Positions 23,674 to 36,760 of a stretch of 64,000 nt of DNA are shown here, piece by piece (within the stretch, counting starts at the first letter, position 1; every line of letters starts with the position of its first letter). Location: contig JAAXNY010000017.1 of NCBI GenBank assembly GCA_013420905.1, positions 496,001 through 560,000 of the forward strand, given 5' to 3'. The position numbers and the translations under genes were made by a program. The notes below the pieces were generated by a model that saw only the letters and a list, made by a program, of their open reading frames with translations, was not told where the DNA came from and made no database searches. This stretch comes from Collybia mongolica. Lineage: Eukaryota; Basidiomycota; Agaricomycetes; Agaricales; Clitocybaceae.

Positions 23674-26030
23674 GTTGACAAAGATAGCGTCAAACTGTTT
23701 TGGGGGTCTTTATATGCGCCGAGATGGACTTGATCCTCAACTTTCGAGCTGAAAAGAAGCCTTGGCCTCATGACCACTTAGCCAGCCCATTCGGGTTTTC
23801 GCCGAGCAAAGACCGTCACCTTCAAGCGTGCCGCACCGTTAGAGGCTGTAAAGCGCATATAAGGATAGTAATTCCGTCAATAATTAGATCTTTCTCCAAA
23901 TGATGCAAAAGTGAATAGATACCGTAGAGCCGTTGCGTTTCAATGCTCGAGGGCCGTTGATGTTGATTTTTAGTTGATGTTTAAGTCAAGTTCAAGTCCA
24001 AGCCGGCTACAGAGGGATGTCTGAAGAAGAAATAGAAGGGATAGTTTACAAGCAGCTGCGTTAACGTCGAAGTTGGTGGGAAAGGTGTACTTCGTCGGGA
24101 AGGGTGTCTCCATCTATTGTTGATAACATGACTGGCTTGGGCGCCATTTTGGAGCTGATCCAATGACTAGCAACTTCGTGCTGGTCACGTGCTTTCCACC
24201 CCACTGACGGGCCGACGCACCGCCCAAACCAATAAAACGATCTGCTTCGAAATTCGTTGCGCGTAGCGGATACGTAGCTTCGAAGAGGTTTGACACCAAT
24301 CTATTGCGCATAATTCTCGGTAGAATTTGTCAAACTTTTTTTTTCTGCTTTCTTGGGGAATTGAAAGAAACTGCTTTTTCGCGATCTATCTGATGGATTC
24401 CTACTATGCGTCAAGATAGAACAGGGTCGAAGTTAACGAAGGGTATAACACACAGAGCCCCTATGCCTGGGCGCAACTATAGTCAAAAAGAACACTCCTA
24501 TAGCCAGCCACCCTCCTGTGACGCTTTCACCGAATTTGTGAGCGTTGACGCTCGAAATATCATTGTATATAGACGATAGCAAGGAATTCCATTCTGAGAG
24601 TTGCACGTCGCAAACCACAAGCGAGATTTCTCCTTGTGACATATCGTTGCCACGGACCACGGAAGGTGAGAAAGTACCACCCATATCCACTTGATCTGGG
24701 TTTTAATTATCAATCGGTGCAACAAGCAATCCCGAGAGGCCAGCGGGTCGCCACTGACACCAGGCTCGGAAGCAATATCTGCTTCGCCATCGCTTTCGGC
24801 CGCGGCCGAGATGTGTAGGTACTGCCGCCCCACAGGGAACCTGTTCGTGTGACGTTGACCGGCGGTCTGCCAGATGTAAACGCAGCGCGGAGGTAGCGTA
24901 AGGACTTTGCCGATGTAGCCGCCCCAGGGAGCTGTATATTTGCCTGATAATGCCCCTTGAAGACGTCGAGAAAACCACAAATGACGATGCTGTCGAACCA
25001 ACCAAAATAGGCTTACACATGCCCATCGGGTTTCTTAGTATTCTAGAGTGCGCGCCCTGGTCGCACATACCCCGGCTACCCCAGTGAGTAGTCGAATCGA
25101 ATAAGGCAGACCATCCACAAGCCGCTTCATATCTGGACTACTGTTTTCCTACTCCTGGAACGATTAAGAACCCGTAGCACGACCACTTGAATGAGATCCA
25201 GCCAATGGTTTTCTCGGACGATGAGACCGCTACAATGGGGACAAGCGGGAGCGTCGAGGAATTTCCATGATTGGAGAGGTAGACGCATGTGACTGCCGCT
25301 GCAAAAGTGCTGTGGGAACCCTTATCAGTCACGGGTTTTACTTCCCTCCTCCTCCCTAGACCTTTGTAGCAAGAGTCGGACACGTCACGAGTTATAGGGT
25401 TAGAATCCGATAGCCAGAGAGACAGGTCTGTGGTGGAATATTGTGGGTTTTTCAAAAATGAGTTCATTCAGTTAACGTCGCTCAATAACCTATCTCGACG
25501 CCAAGAAGGTTGATTTTTTGATTTCGAGAAATTTTGTGCGTCGAGCCCGGGCTCATGAGTCCCAAATACCGCGAAACTCTACTAATAGAGGACGTGTAGG
25601 AAGGTAGTCACGCACACACAGCGTCAAGACAAAATGATTGGTGGGTGAGGTTGATGGAGTGTGTCATGTTGGAGCAAATCCAGTCAGGGTCGAGTTTGGG
25701 TTTGACGCCATCCAGTCACAGCCGACGGATCATTGTGGAGAGGACCATATGTAGCTCCTACCGATGGAAGTAAGCGATTGAAGGGCTTGCTTACTCACAG
25801 CGAGGAAGGGCCACATAGGACAGGAGTGTTCAAGCACGCGTTGAATGGGTGAGAATCACCGTCCCGATTCTACACAGTTACTGCCAGTAAGGTCGAGGAC
25901 ACGCTTTGCAAGAAAGGTGTTCAGCTTCCTAGACGTCACGCCGTCTCCAACACACTATACCTTACAAGGCAGGCCATCCAATGTATTGTGGGGTTTGCCA
26001 ACATTGAGTGAACGCCGAACGCCGCCCGCC

Positions 26031-26048
26031 ATATATATATATATATAT
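26031..26048. repeat. (AT)9 microsatellite
   Basis: Nine uninterrupted AT units directly followed by CCTATAG. Confidence 0.9.
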
Positions 26049-28154
26049 CCTATAGTGGCAGGTCAGTTCTATCGGCAACGTAAGAATGAATGAGAAAACT
26101 CTTCGGTGTTCTTTGGAATCTTAGGCAACAGTATTGGAGCCAAAGCCCGGGGAATTTTGATAGAGCGGGGTTCCGTAATCCTAGACACCGCAGAGATACC
26201 AAGGTGACACAATGCCCGTCCACGATCACCCTATCCAACTCAGAAGAGCTCGCAGGGAAGGGCGAAAGGACCGGCCATTCTCTTGGGATATCGGGATTGG
26301 AGTGGTCGGCGATGCTATGACTTGGGATATTCCCATATCAACGGACGTACCGTCACACCTCTGAACGGCGCCTGACCAGGATCCGATACTTCTCACAAAG
26401 CTTCTCGGCAATGCAAAATATCGGCATTAGGATCGCGCAAACAATTGAGTACTGCCTTCAACCTTCACAAGACGGCATTAATCGTGATCAACCCCCGATA
26501 CGCCAACCAAATTCCGGCTGGGTAAAATATAAGTAAGGGAGGTATCGTGACCCAGCGATGCCCAAAAAAGTCACCGCCCGTGTTCAAAATCCCGTACGGA
26601 GAGAACCGTCAACACGATCCATCCCCTAACATACGCCAAACCAATGGGTCTAGGAAGGATTCTGCGAAGCGTAAAATTTTTGGGGCCAAAATAAAAATAT
26701 TTTTCGCATCGCATCGAACGAGACACACTTGCCATCATATCCAGGTGGCTTCAAAACTGCTGTAAAGTGCACAACAAACCTATTTCTATCTTCAGAATCA
26801 GGGCACTTTTTGCACGGATTACACATTAACGGGCAACTGTGTGCGAACCCGGATGGTGTCTGCGGTCTTCCATCGATTCAATACCACACTGCCACGCAGC
26901 GAACACGCCCAACAGGATGCTCTAGTGAAAAGGGCCTTCGATAATAAGGCGCACGAATCACACATATGAATATCTGCGAAGCTCCTAAATGGGGAGTAGA
27001 GTTTTGCTTGATCGACCATTTCTCATCGTACGGACTCTATAGCTTACGGGCCTACGAAATGTCATAAGTCGTTAGAGTTCACCTTGGAGATAATTTTTGT
27101 GGCGTAACGCTTTTTTGATCCAGTGGTCCTACACTGTACGGATTATAATATTAAGTGAAATCAATATCAAGATTTTTCCACGCTACTCACTAGAATTTTA
27201 ATTTTTTGGAGGTCTTGACGAGACTGAGAAAATCGGATAAGGATCCGAATATAACGGGCCATGGATCTCCTGCGAGCTCATGTTCTACCGCACACCAGCG
27301 ACAGAGGGTCATCAAATTTAGGTATGATCAGCTTCTCAGCATGACGACTCTTCTTTACATCCAGGGTGACGGGATCTCATGAGTAAGGAAGTTGGCGCCG
27401 TTTATAGGGAACTGACACAAGTCGAAAGAAGCCTGGCCTATTTTTGTTTCCTTCAGGGAACGTTGGAAACGGCGATATTGAAAAATTACTTTCCTGTGGG
27501 CCCCTTCATTGCCTGATTAACACCGAACTGGATGGAAGGATTGGTGTAGAAGCTCGCCTATCTCGGTAGGGTCGACGATAATACCTGTTTAGAATGTTGA
27601 ACATAACCTAATGTCTGAATCAAGATGGCGCTTACCGTGGTCCAGTATATATGGTGATGGTCGCACCACAATGCCAGAGCCCTCAGCATAGGGACTTGGA
27701 ATCCGGTAGTGGATCGACTGGTGAGATATCGCGATTCGTGAGCCCAAACAGGGCAATAATATCATTTTTCCAAGGGATGCCAGTTCGTGGCCAGCTGTAT
27801 TCACAACTTTTCCATGAGATGAGTGGCTGAAACATCAACTCGAATAAAGAGAGAGGAGCGGTGTTCGTCCCAACCCGAAAGGAACCATGGCAACACGTGG
27901 TGATTGTTCTTATTTATTTCTATGCCTTTCGCGCTGCCAGAAGTGAGAACGTTGTGGCACCAAACGCCACCTCCGGTCTGATTATTTGCTCCAGAAACAA
28001 ATTGCCAAGTAGGAGAATGTAGTACCATCTCTTCGGTATGACTTGACTAGGTTCTATGACTCAGATTGTGAGATAGGAGTCGGCATCAAATCCCGCCATC
28101 CCGCCCTATACCATTTTTGATTTGAGGGCGGGCCCGATAAGGACCGTGCACGAT

Positions 28155-28174
28155 CACGTGCCTATTTATAAATA
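28155..28174 (+). promoter_or_regulatory. E-box and TATA-like palindrome upstream of the coiled-coil gene
   Basis: CACGTG at 28155-28160 is followed at 28163-28174 by the perfect palindrome TATTTATAAATA. The latter is about 117-128 bp upstream of the ATG at 28291, consistent with a core promoter. Confidence 0.45.
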
Positions 28175-28290
28175 AGCGACTCACGCGTGCGGCGTCACAA
28201 CACATTACGACAGCTTCGACCCTTCTTGCATCTTCCTCGCCATCACTTGCCGCACAGGCTATCCACCCTCGTAACCGTTTCACCGATCTA

Positions 28291-31200
28291 ATGGTTGCAT
28301 CTAAGTCCGCCAAAACAGTCAAACTATCATATCCAGAACGTACGTTATCGCTTTCAAATGCTTGTGGCATTACTAAGTGAGGCCGTTACCACCAAATCAC
28401 AGGTGTCCTTGGAGCTTTTACCCAAATTCAAAGGGAACACAAGCGACATGCAGTACATATTCTAACCTTGAGAGCCCAAGGTAATGAATTCGCGCCTAGA
28501 ATTAGCGCATATACACTACGTATCTAACGACTCGCTCCACTTAGTCAAAAAGACAGCGCAAGCAAAGCAAGACCAGTTAGGTCCTCATTGGTCAAGTTTC
28601 GTGAGTAAGGCGGTACAAAAACTTGTAAGTTCTCGGGCCCAATCTTATCTTCGCTTACCAAGCTTCTTCCTAGGAAAGCGAAGGAATCCTCGCCGCCTCA
28701 AGTTCCGCAGGGAGCCTCATCCTGACTGACAACGGAAAACAGGCGTGAGTTTTTTCTAAAATCCAGGTAATTCCGTAGACTCACAGCTAACCTGCAGGAT
28801 TGCCGCCGCCCGACGAGCGCTATCTATACCTCCACATGCTGCGCTATCCTCAGACCAGGAAGAATTGGTCTGGAAGCAGGTGACACAACAGGGATTCACC
28901 CGGGGAGTTAAGCGTGCACGTCAGTCTTCGTTCTTATCCCAAGACAACCGCGAATTCGAGGAGGACGACTACTTGCCGCGAGCGGCCCCTGGCAGGCCAA
29001 AACGTGCACGGGTATCAGCTCAACTTACCAAGATACCGATGGTGGCCACGTCGAAAACCGAGGTTCGCACACATGATCCCATAGATTCTGCTACTAACCA
29101 TGAGGATCAGTTGAAATCCAAGCTAACTAAGTCGCAAAGAACGCACGATAGGCCAACATTGCGAGCAGGCTCACCATTAACGGATCTTGAAGATGAAAAT
29201 GACGAAACAGATCTTCTCAGAGATGGACTCAAACCGAAGGAAGTCGAGATTACTCGAATTCGTTGTGACCTCGACGAAGGGAGGACACTAGCACTCAACG
29301 AAACCATGCGGAAGCGTCCCGCGAGATTTCCGACCCCTGAAACCACATTGTGCGTTAACTCCAGTGGCCACCGACTTCTGATTATTGACATGTCTCTCTG
29401 AATGTGCCAGCGGTTACAGCGCCTCTTCGCCGACCGTACCAGGTTCGGCCTTATCCACACATTCGAGACCTCTTCAGGGGGTCACGGGGCAACAATCGGG
29501 ATCGTTCATCTCGAATCTGAGTCAGCAACCAACCCCTACCCCTAGCACACCTGGAGTGAACTTGGGTGATGAACCCCCTGGTTTTGAAGAGGGTGCCCAG
29601 AATGCACACAATCACTCAACATCACTTGCCACACTGGATCATAGCTCTCCCACTTCCCATACTGATCCCCCAATGATTGAAGAACTGGTCATTGCAGAGA
29701 AGGTCCGTACTTATCATGATGATCACGCCAAGGAACGATTTTCTCACCGGCTTATCCAGGTAGCCGACCTTGAACGACAACTCGGCTCGCGTAAATGGGA
29801 TCTGGAACGCCTTCAGCAAAAGTATGCACAGCTTCAGGACAATTATTTGACGATGGAAGATAACCTTATCGACCGCGATACTCATATATCCACCCTACAA
29901 GCTGATGTCGTTAATTTTGAGAAACGAACGTCCGAAAATGCCTCCACCATTGAGCGTCAGGCGTTCAACCTCTCCGAACTTCAGGCAGCGAAACGAAAGA
30001 TGGAAGCTTCCTTTTCGTCTCGTGTCGAGGAACTTGAGCGATTCATTCAAGCCAGAGAGGAGGATGTCCTTGTTCTAAAAGCAGAGAAGGAGAAGTACCT
30101 GAACGAGTTATCGGGTGTGCAAGAAGTCCTGAGTCGAACTGAACTGCATGTTGCTGCTCAAACTTCGCGAGTCGCAACTGCGGAAAGCGAAGCTGCAGCG
30201 CTCCGATCCACTCTCGAGGCTGCGGCGGCTGAACTTGAAGGCCAGAAAACCTCTCAGATGCAAATTTTCACTGAGAAGGTAAATCTACAAGCTGAACTTA
30301 CTGCTCAAAGGCTATTGGTGGATGGGCTTAGAGAAGAAAAGAAAACCCACTTGGAGCAAATTTCTAATCTCGAGGGAAGAATTGACGTCCTCAAAGCAAC
30401 AAATAATACGATGTCAGAGGCATTGTCGAGCACCACATCAAAGAGCCTTTCGGTATCGGAAAAATTCAACGCGCTTGAGTCTAGCAACGAGTCGTTACTT
30501 GCTCAATTATCCGTAGCTCAGGGTGAGAAGGCTGCGCTCGCTACTGCTTTGGAAGTTTCAGAAACATCAGTCGTTTCCTTGACTTCCCAAGTAACAAGTT
30601 TGAAAGATGCTCTTTCGCAAGAGAATACCCGCGTCGCGGAGCACTCTGCGTCGTTGTCGCGTGCTCAAGCAGACGTTGTTACTCTCCAGGGAAAAGTCGA
30701 TACGACGGAACGGTCAGTCTCTATGCTTGAGGCTGAACTCAAAACGTCAACTGGTAGTATCGACGAACTATGGAAACAATTAACAGCTGCAGTAGATGCC
30801 CGTGAGGTCCTCGCCTCACAATTGGAGCAAGCACAGAAGGCCGCCGCTGATTCAGCTGCCTCCCTGACCGACGTGAGATCGACTCTAGAGGCAGCCACGA
30901 AAAATTTACGAGATACCCAAGAGGCCGCCAAAGAACTCCAAGTAACCCTGGACACCACTGCTGTGAAACTCCAGGGAGAACGGGACAAGAACCGAAAGCT
31001 GGCTGAGAGCCTGGCTACCAAGGAATCAGAGTTACGGGAGACCGCGAAAAATCTAGCGATGGTTGAGTCAATGGCAGGGAAATTCCGTGAAGAATCCGAG
31101 TCGAGCAACGTTGTAGCCAAGGACCTCCGCACACAACTCCTTGAAGCCCGCGAAAAAGTAACATCTACTACAGACCTTCTTTCTGCGGCCGAGGCCAGCC

Positions 31201-31728
31201 GCGCAGAAGAGTCCGAAAAGCACCAGACGGCTATCTCGGCTTTCGAAGAACTCCTCCAATTCACCCGGACGGAGGCCAACGATTTGAAATCCCAGTTGCA
31301 GGCAGCCCGTGCTGCCCACGAGGACCTTGAATCCTCATTCAACGACCAACGTGCTAGCTTAATCCTCGTTAGGGATAAGTTAGAAACTGAGCGCGCGCGT
31401 GTGGTGGACCTGGGATCGGAGGTCGGTGCCGCTGTTGGCAAGGCGCAGGAAGTCGAGGAAGAGCTTGCCGAGCTCAGGGTATCCAAAGAGGCAGATGAGA
31501 AGACAATCGAAAACCTTAAAGAAATGTTCACGAGTCTCCGGGAGGCCCAGATGCGATCATTGACAGAGCTTGATAATCAGGTGAGAACTTTGTTACTGCG
31601 GCTATGTCACGCGATCCAACTTATTGAATGCCTGATAGGTTATATCTGCTCAATCGTCACCCGTGCCTACACGGCGATCAACAAGAACTGCCACAAGCAG
31701 ACTAGCCCCGTTGAAATTGGTGAAATGA
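28291..31728 (+). CDS. winged-helix-like plus long coiled-coil protein
   Basis: No named family was recognised. The model starts at ATG 28291. Four short introns split the first 160 codons, a fifth near 29347-29412 joins PETT to FGYSASSP, and a sixth follows LTELDNQ and leads to TGA at 31726. Residues 1-90 (LGAFTQIQREHKRHAVHI, then GPHWSSFVSKAVQKLESEG, then SLILTDNGKQA) have the alternation of a histone H1/winged-helix DNA-binding fold: three helices and a short strand pair. A basic, phosphorylatable linker with nuclear-localisation-like clusters (GRPKRARV, GVKRARQ) follows. From about residue 390 there are some 600 residues of nearly unbroken heptads rich in Glu, Lys, Ala and Leu. The tail is basic (TRRSTRTATSRLAPLK). 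It is probably a nuclear or chromosome-associated structural protein, but the function is unknown. Confidence 0.75.
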
Positions 31729-34307
31729 CGAACACGACACGGACATTTCAATGCGTTGATCGGACATTGTGCACTTTTATTCTTAACTATTTTACTGTAA
31801 TGAATTATAGTATCTGTTATCTATTTATGTCGCTTCAGCAATCACATTGTAATCATGTTCTCACCCTATAGTTTAAAGCCCTTCTTCCTCACCAAGTAAG
31901 TTATCTGAAACGGAGCGGTTGCGGGGGTTTCGGGCATTGTCAATAAACCCTCCGCTATCTTGGTGTAGATGCCCCTTACAGGTATGAATGTATCCCACCA
32001 AACTCAGAAGTCCTCCTTCCCGGTGACCGAGGAAGACTTTGGTTGCTTAGCGATCTACGGAAAGAAAAGAGACAAGGGAGACCCAAATGAAGGACTCGAG
32101 CGGAAATCTAATGGAGTTGTGGTCGGGCATACCCCAACCTTACTTCCGATATATATCGACTGAATTGAGACTCTTGGAGATTTTGCTGCCGCGAACTGAC
32201 CAACTCATGTTTCACGCCAAGAATCCCGGCGGCCATAAGTAGGGTCGTTGTGTTGTTGCAAGAATCAAAAATAGGGATCATATTTTTAGATCTGTCTGTA
32301 GGTTGGAAAAAAAAAAGGACTGCAGCCCTTTCAATTGGGCGGCGGCCAGTACTGTACATCGTATCACTAGGAGGGTGAAACCCAACTTCAAGTATCCCAC
32401 CCCAAGTACCGACATCGCAGTGATTGGCTGGCCACTGAGGCACCTCCCACAGGCGGGCGTGTATATTGACCCTACGCCCGAAAAACTCGGCCGAGAAGGG
32501 CGTTCACCTTGATCTTGATACTCCCAGATTCATTTCCTTTCGCTCCCCCCAAGAGCAAGTTTCTGACTAAGAGAAGAGTAGGGCCTCCATGGTACTGCAA
32601 GAGATTGTACGAGGGCGGATCGAGGGTAAGGGTTGAGTCAATGGTTGGTATCCCGTATTTTCTTGCCCCCCTGTGGGGTAGGGGGGAGAAAGCGGTGCTG
32701 GAGCGAGAGTCAAAAGACCGCAAGGGCCATCCGATATTGATCCGGTATCGGTTTTGTAACCAAAGCTACACTGTGTCGGTGTGAAGATGCCATCGGGATG
32801 TAATATTACTTACTAAAAAGCTCGTAGGTAATCAATATCGAGGAACATTGGGCCTGAGCTGCCCTGAAGTCTGCCGAGGTATGTAGGTCTCCTGAGGGCT
32901 CAAGCCTTGGGACGCGAGACAGGGATGGATCACGCCTGCCGGTGCGCCTAGGGGCACGCTTGTTGTTCCGCGGGTGCAGATGAAAGCCATGTCGCAGCCC
33001 ACTCAAGATGGGACTGTACGCCTGACGCCAACGGTCGGGGGGCTCACAAGTTGGTTCAAGCCGAACCGCAGCAATACTCTGTCCACCAGAAATCTGATGA
33101 AGACTTTGGATTAGACGTTGTTGCCGAGATTTACTCGGGAGGCGTTCCTGGAATAGTGAGAGCAACATACTGTTGCATCGGAATATGAAAACGATGGCTA
33201 CCAGTTCACATATGGGCATAAGCTGGGTTTTCAATCGTCGGCGTCGTTATGCTTCCGTCTCTCATTAATTGGTTTTTCTATCGCGATGTCAGCTCCAATG
33301 AGAGAACTGAGGAGTGCGTGGAATTGCATGGTTGAGTTGGGCGTTAAACAAGCGCTGGTGGGGGTCATGGGAAGAGCGGGCGGTGGCGGGCCGGGATCCC
33401 GTCCCACGTGAGGTCGGAGGCCTTGACAACGTGGCGGGTTCCGTCTAATGTTTCTCTCCGACAACGCCAGAATTCTCAAGCAAACGGTGGGCATATTCCC
33501 CTCTGAGCTTGATATACACGTGGGCATTGCGTTGCTACCTCTCTGTCCACGTTTACGAGTCATTCCATTGGCGATGGCAACGCATCATCGCATCAATTGC
33601 ACGGAAGTCAGGGTGGACCATAGTGAAGTTATATGAGTTGGAAAGGGATTCGGACGGGATTCCGTTTTTCATCGATGTAGGTGGAGAGTCCAAACATTAT
33701 ACGTAAAGCAACAACGCTATCGAGCTCCGATATCGATTATCAGGTATCTCCGGTCAATGCTTGTTTGTCAGGTCTATTCAAGCCCTTCCGCATGCATGTC
33801 GTCGGATTCTTAGCATTTTGAGTTTGTGCCCACAAGTCCAAGGCACAAAGGGTCAATGTAATGAATGCTACCCGTTATTTCGGGTTTAAACTTCTTCAAT
33901 TGTCCGCCAATGACGATTTGGCGATGCAGATATGATAAAAGTTCCCACCACTAGCAGCCATTTTATGGTAATCGACGTAGATCATCTCCCGTATCCAAGC
34001 CACCAATACCGCTTGTGCGTTGCTCAATTCTAGATTCCCCAAATTCGCTCCATATGGACAACCCCCAGTTTTTTTTTTCTCGTTCAGGTGTATTTTGGAG
34101 TAACCGTACCTTGTCGTGCATAGCTACCCCTGCCATGGAACCATGAGATGGTATTTCCTTCGCTCAATTATCTTGCACGTAGGGTATCCCTTTCGCGGAC
34201 GGACACTTTCGCGTGATACCGGTTAATTTTCTTCACCTATAGCCCTAGCGCAATCCCAAACAGTTAAAGGCCAAGGAGTTCGACCGTTTTTCCGACATTC
34301 AACAAAC
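31729..34307. other. interval without a supportable gene
   Basis: About 2.6 kb. Short open stretches such as minus 32806-33234 and minus 33231-33563 have no domain or motif. A 10-A run and CA/GT-poor spacer are present. The right end, with pyrimidine-rich sequence near 34230-34300, is the probable promoter of the next gene. Confidence 0.4.
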
Positions 34308-35250
34308 ATGGTTTTCCGCCTGCCCACTCATCTCGACAGCTTCATCCCGCCTCCATCTCAGCAAGGCCCTGAACAAAGGCCATGGAGAGGTGTGCTCACC
34401 GTGAGCGGGATGAGGGCTTCAGATAAGGGCAGCAGCCAGACTATCCGGGTCACAGCCGTCGAAACAGACGGCGACAAGTACGCATCTGCTTTTACCTTTC
34501 GTACGGCTGCTGACTTTCAGTATCGCAGCAGGACAGATCTCTGGCCTTCGCATCTCTTCACCCAGATCACGCACGGACGTCCGATCTTACGGGATGTCCA
34601 AGCCTGGGTCAACCGCCATTCCCCGCCTCTCTGCACGTTCATGCCCGATCGCCACCGCGATCCCAACGTCAACGCGGTCAACCAGACCACCTTCCGCTCT
34701 TTATCTCGAATCCTCTTCGAGACCGAAACTGTGAGTCTCGAAAGTATGTTTTCGACAGGCGGACTGATGGCGTGGATTTAAGGTTGCTATTTCCTCTTGG
34801 GGCAGTGACGACATCCCTGGTGCTGGTGTCATCATTTTCCCCGCTCAAAACTCCAGCTCCTTGTTAGTTGGGGCCCTGTTTCTAACCGACCCTTTCCCCG
34901 CTTTTGTTCTCGGCACTCCGTCTCCAACTGTGCCTCTATCGCCGGGTCAGATGCACCCAGGCTACGCCACTCATTATCAGCAGCCCATGTCGACACCGTA
35001 CGCGTCCTCTTCGCGCCACCATCATTCCACCTCGCCTCAGCAGCAGATGCCTTATCCTACCAACCCTCTAGATCAGTCGGGTTCTGCGCATAGACAAGAC
35101 CAGTACCGACTTGGATACCCTATGCCTCGCACTTACTCTACCACGCCAACTTCTACCTCTGGACATCAATGGCCCCCCGTCAAAGACGAAGACGAAGGAG
35201 CCTATCGGTTTTCCACTCACGACAACACCCATTATTCGCAATCCGGTTGA
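34308..35250 (+). CDS. conserved fungal hypothetical protein
   Basis: Three exons (34308-34477, 34529-34730, 34783-35250) sum to exactly 280 codons, giving 279 residues. The first two thirds are globular (RPWRGVLTVSGMRASDKGS, GDNRTDLWPSHLF, RDVQAWVNRHSPPLC, VAISSWGSDDIPGAG, LLVGALFLTDPFPAFV). The last third is disordered and rich in Pro, Ser, Gln and Tyr. I have the impression this type is conserved in agaricomycetes without a function, but cannot verify that. The first intron is 51 bp, a multiple of three, with no in-frame stop. Its retention would insert 17 residues, but the spliced junction GDN-RTDLWP looks more natural. The gene is convergent with the cytochrome b561 gene. Confidence 0.75.
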
Positions 35251-35641
35251 GGCATAGCCCGACGAACAACCACTTTCGACAATCACTGTATATAAAGGTC
35301 TCTCGTTTCGTTTGCCAACCCCTGCGCCCCGAATCCTCCTATTTATTCGAAGACCAACGCTATATATCAATACCCACCCCACTGTATCGCTACTCCTTTG
35401 CTTTCACCCCCCTAGAAATTCTTGCTTCGTTCCAGTTTATTACTCATTGTAGCTATCATTCCGTATCTTGTCTTGAATGTATCAATATATCTCCTTACGT
35501 ATATATCGTCTATGCCTGATTCTTGTCCCGCGAATTATGCAGCGCCATATGGTCTCCTTGCCTATTCGCTCTCATCCCTTTTTCCTGCCTAAACTGTCGC
35601 GGGATCAGTGCCATTCCAGCAAAGTATAGTACCCAGAAGAT

Positions 35642-36355
35642 CTATGTGTATTCATTAGTCATGCAGCCGCCGCGGATGGCAAGGCGAATAATACGCACGA
35701 CGATAAGGGCTATCCAGGTATGCTTGGCAGAATCTGGTATATGGTGCAAGCCGCCCAGAGCAATGTCCCATTCTATGTATAACCCATAGTGCACCTGTAA
35801 AGCGAATAGATTTGAGAGTTCATTTTAACCCCGGCTAATCGCCAGCGGCAACAAACCTGGGAAGCGGCAAGAACCAATATCACAAGCCCTAAAAATACGT
35901 GAAAGTAGTTTTGCGGAGGGCGGTGGCCGTGGAACAGGGTAGGGAACTTGACATAGTGAATGATCATCCCCGAAACGACTTGGAATAGGTAGAGTATCAA
36001 TAAAGTCAGGCCCATCTTCTCATGGGGGTCAATGAAGTGGCCAAACTTGAGCGCCTCGGTCGTATCATGGCCCTTGGACCATCCTGCAAAGATGACAGGG
36101 CCAGAAACCACGAGCTGAACAAACCAATGGGCAGTGAACCACCTAGAGGAATCACATCAGCGACACTAGAACTGAGAGCAGTAGGAGATATCGGGCATAC
36201 TTGTCGCTGAAGGTGCGAGCGTATCTTGCGCCTAGAACTCCAAGAGGGAGAAGGATGAGGAAGCCTGTTGTCATTAGGACAGCATGGGTCTTGGCTTGCT
36301 TTTCGAGATCAGTGAGGGGGAAAGTTGAAGACATGGCGGAGCTGTTGGAGAACAC
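35642..36355 (-). CDS. cytochrome b561-domain membrane protein
   Basis: Three exons run from Met at 36355 (or an inner Met at 36334) to the stop at 35642. The protein has about five hydrophobic spans and the four conserved histidines of the b561 core: KTHAVLMTTGF, TAHWFVQLVVSG, DPHEKMGLTLLILYLF and NYFHVFLGLVILVL. These would coordinate two haem b groups on opposite sides of the membrane. No DOMON or signal peptide domain precedes it. The tail (YGLYIEWDIALGGLHHIP and one more span) ends in TNEYT. Family role: trans-membrane electron transfer, often linked to ascorbate or ferric reduction. The substrate is unknown here. Introns follow ARTFSDK and VLAASQ. Confidence 0.85.
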
Positions 36356-36760
36356 TTCAAACTCGATGGGGACTTAAAGGCTTCAATGATGCACACCGCA
36401 CAGCTAGAAACGGAGGTTACTCATCCTCCTGAGAACGGCACGAATAGACGTCATGACCCCTTAGGATGAATGACTGATTACTGGCTTTTCATGACTGCTT
36501 GGTCAATATCTTCCCATCCGAGACTGGTGTATTACCCAAAAGAAGGTAGACGTTCTCAGGCTCGTACTTCGTGTTGCCGAAATGATGAACCATGCGTTGA
36601 GTTGACAGGCATTATGGACCGAAGCCGGGGGATCATAACATACACAATCTAATCAAATCCAATCTGATAATAAACAACGCGGTATATGGTACTGAACATA
36701 GAATTAAGAATATAAAACACTACACCAGTTGACCACTTGGTAATACACACAAGAATACAT
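36356..36760. other. short intergenic region
   Basis: About 400 bp between the kinesin 3' end and the cytochrome b561 start, both minus strand. It should contain the b561 promoter. No motif stands out. Confidence 0.45.

Larger units (their letters stand above)
23674..28290. other. interval without a firm gene
   Basis: About 4.6 kb. The best candidate is a stretch of open minus-strand segments at 24433-25467, the last of which (24433-24690) encodes a hydrophobic span near its C-terminus. I could not splice these into a recognisable protein. At 27589-28028 there are two more minus-strand open segments in different frames. At 26031-26048 there is an (AT)9 microsatellite. The right end carries the promoter of the coiled-coil gene. 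Confidence 0.4.

Noticed and set aside
24433..25467. Minus-strand open segments with a hydrophobic C-terminal span
   Set aside because: Could not be spliced into one protein. Frames break repeatedly and no family signature was found.
27589..28028. Two adjacent minus-strand open segments
   Set aside because: They are in different frames, with no clean GT-AG intron between them and no recognised motif.
30665..31531. 288-residue minus-strand frame rich in Ser and Arg
   Set aside because: It is the reverse of the coiled-coil exon, whose Glu/Ala/Leu codons create a long stop-free complement.
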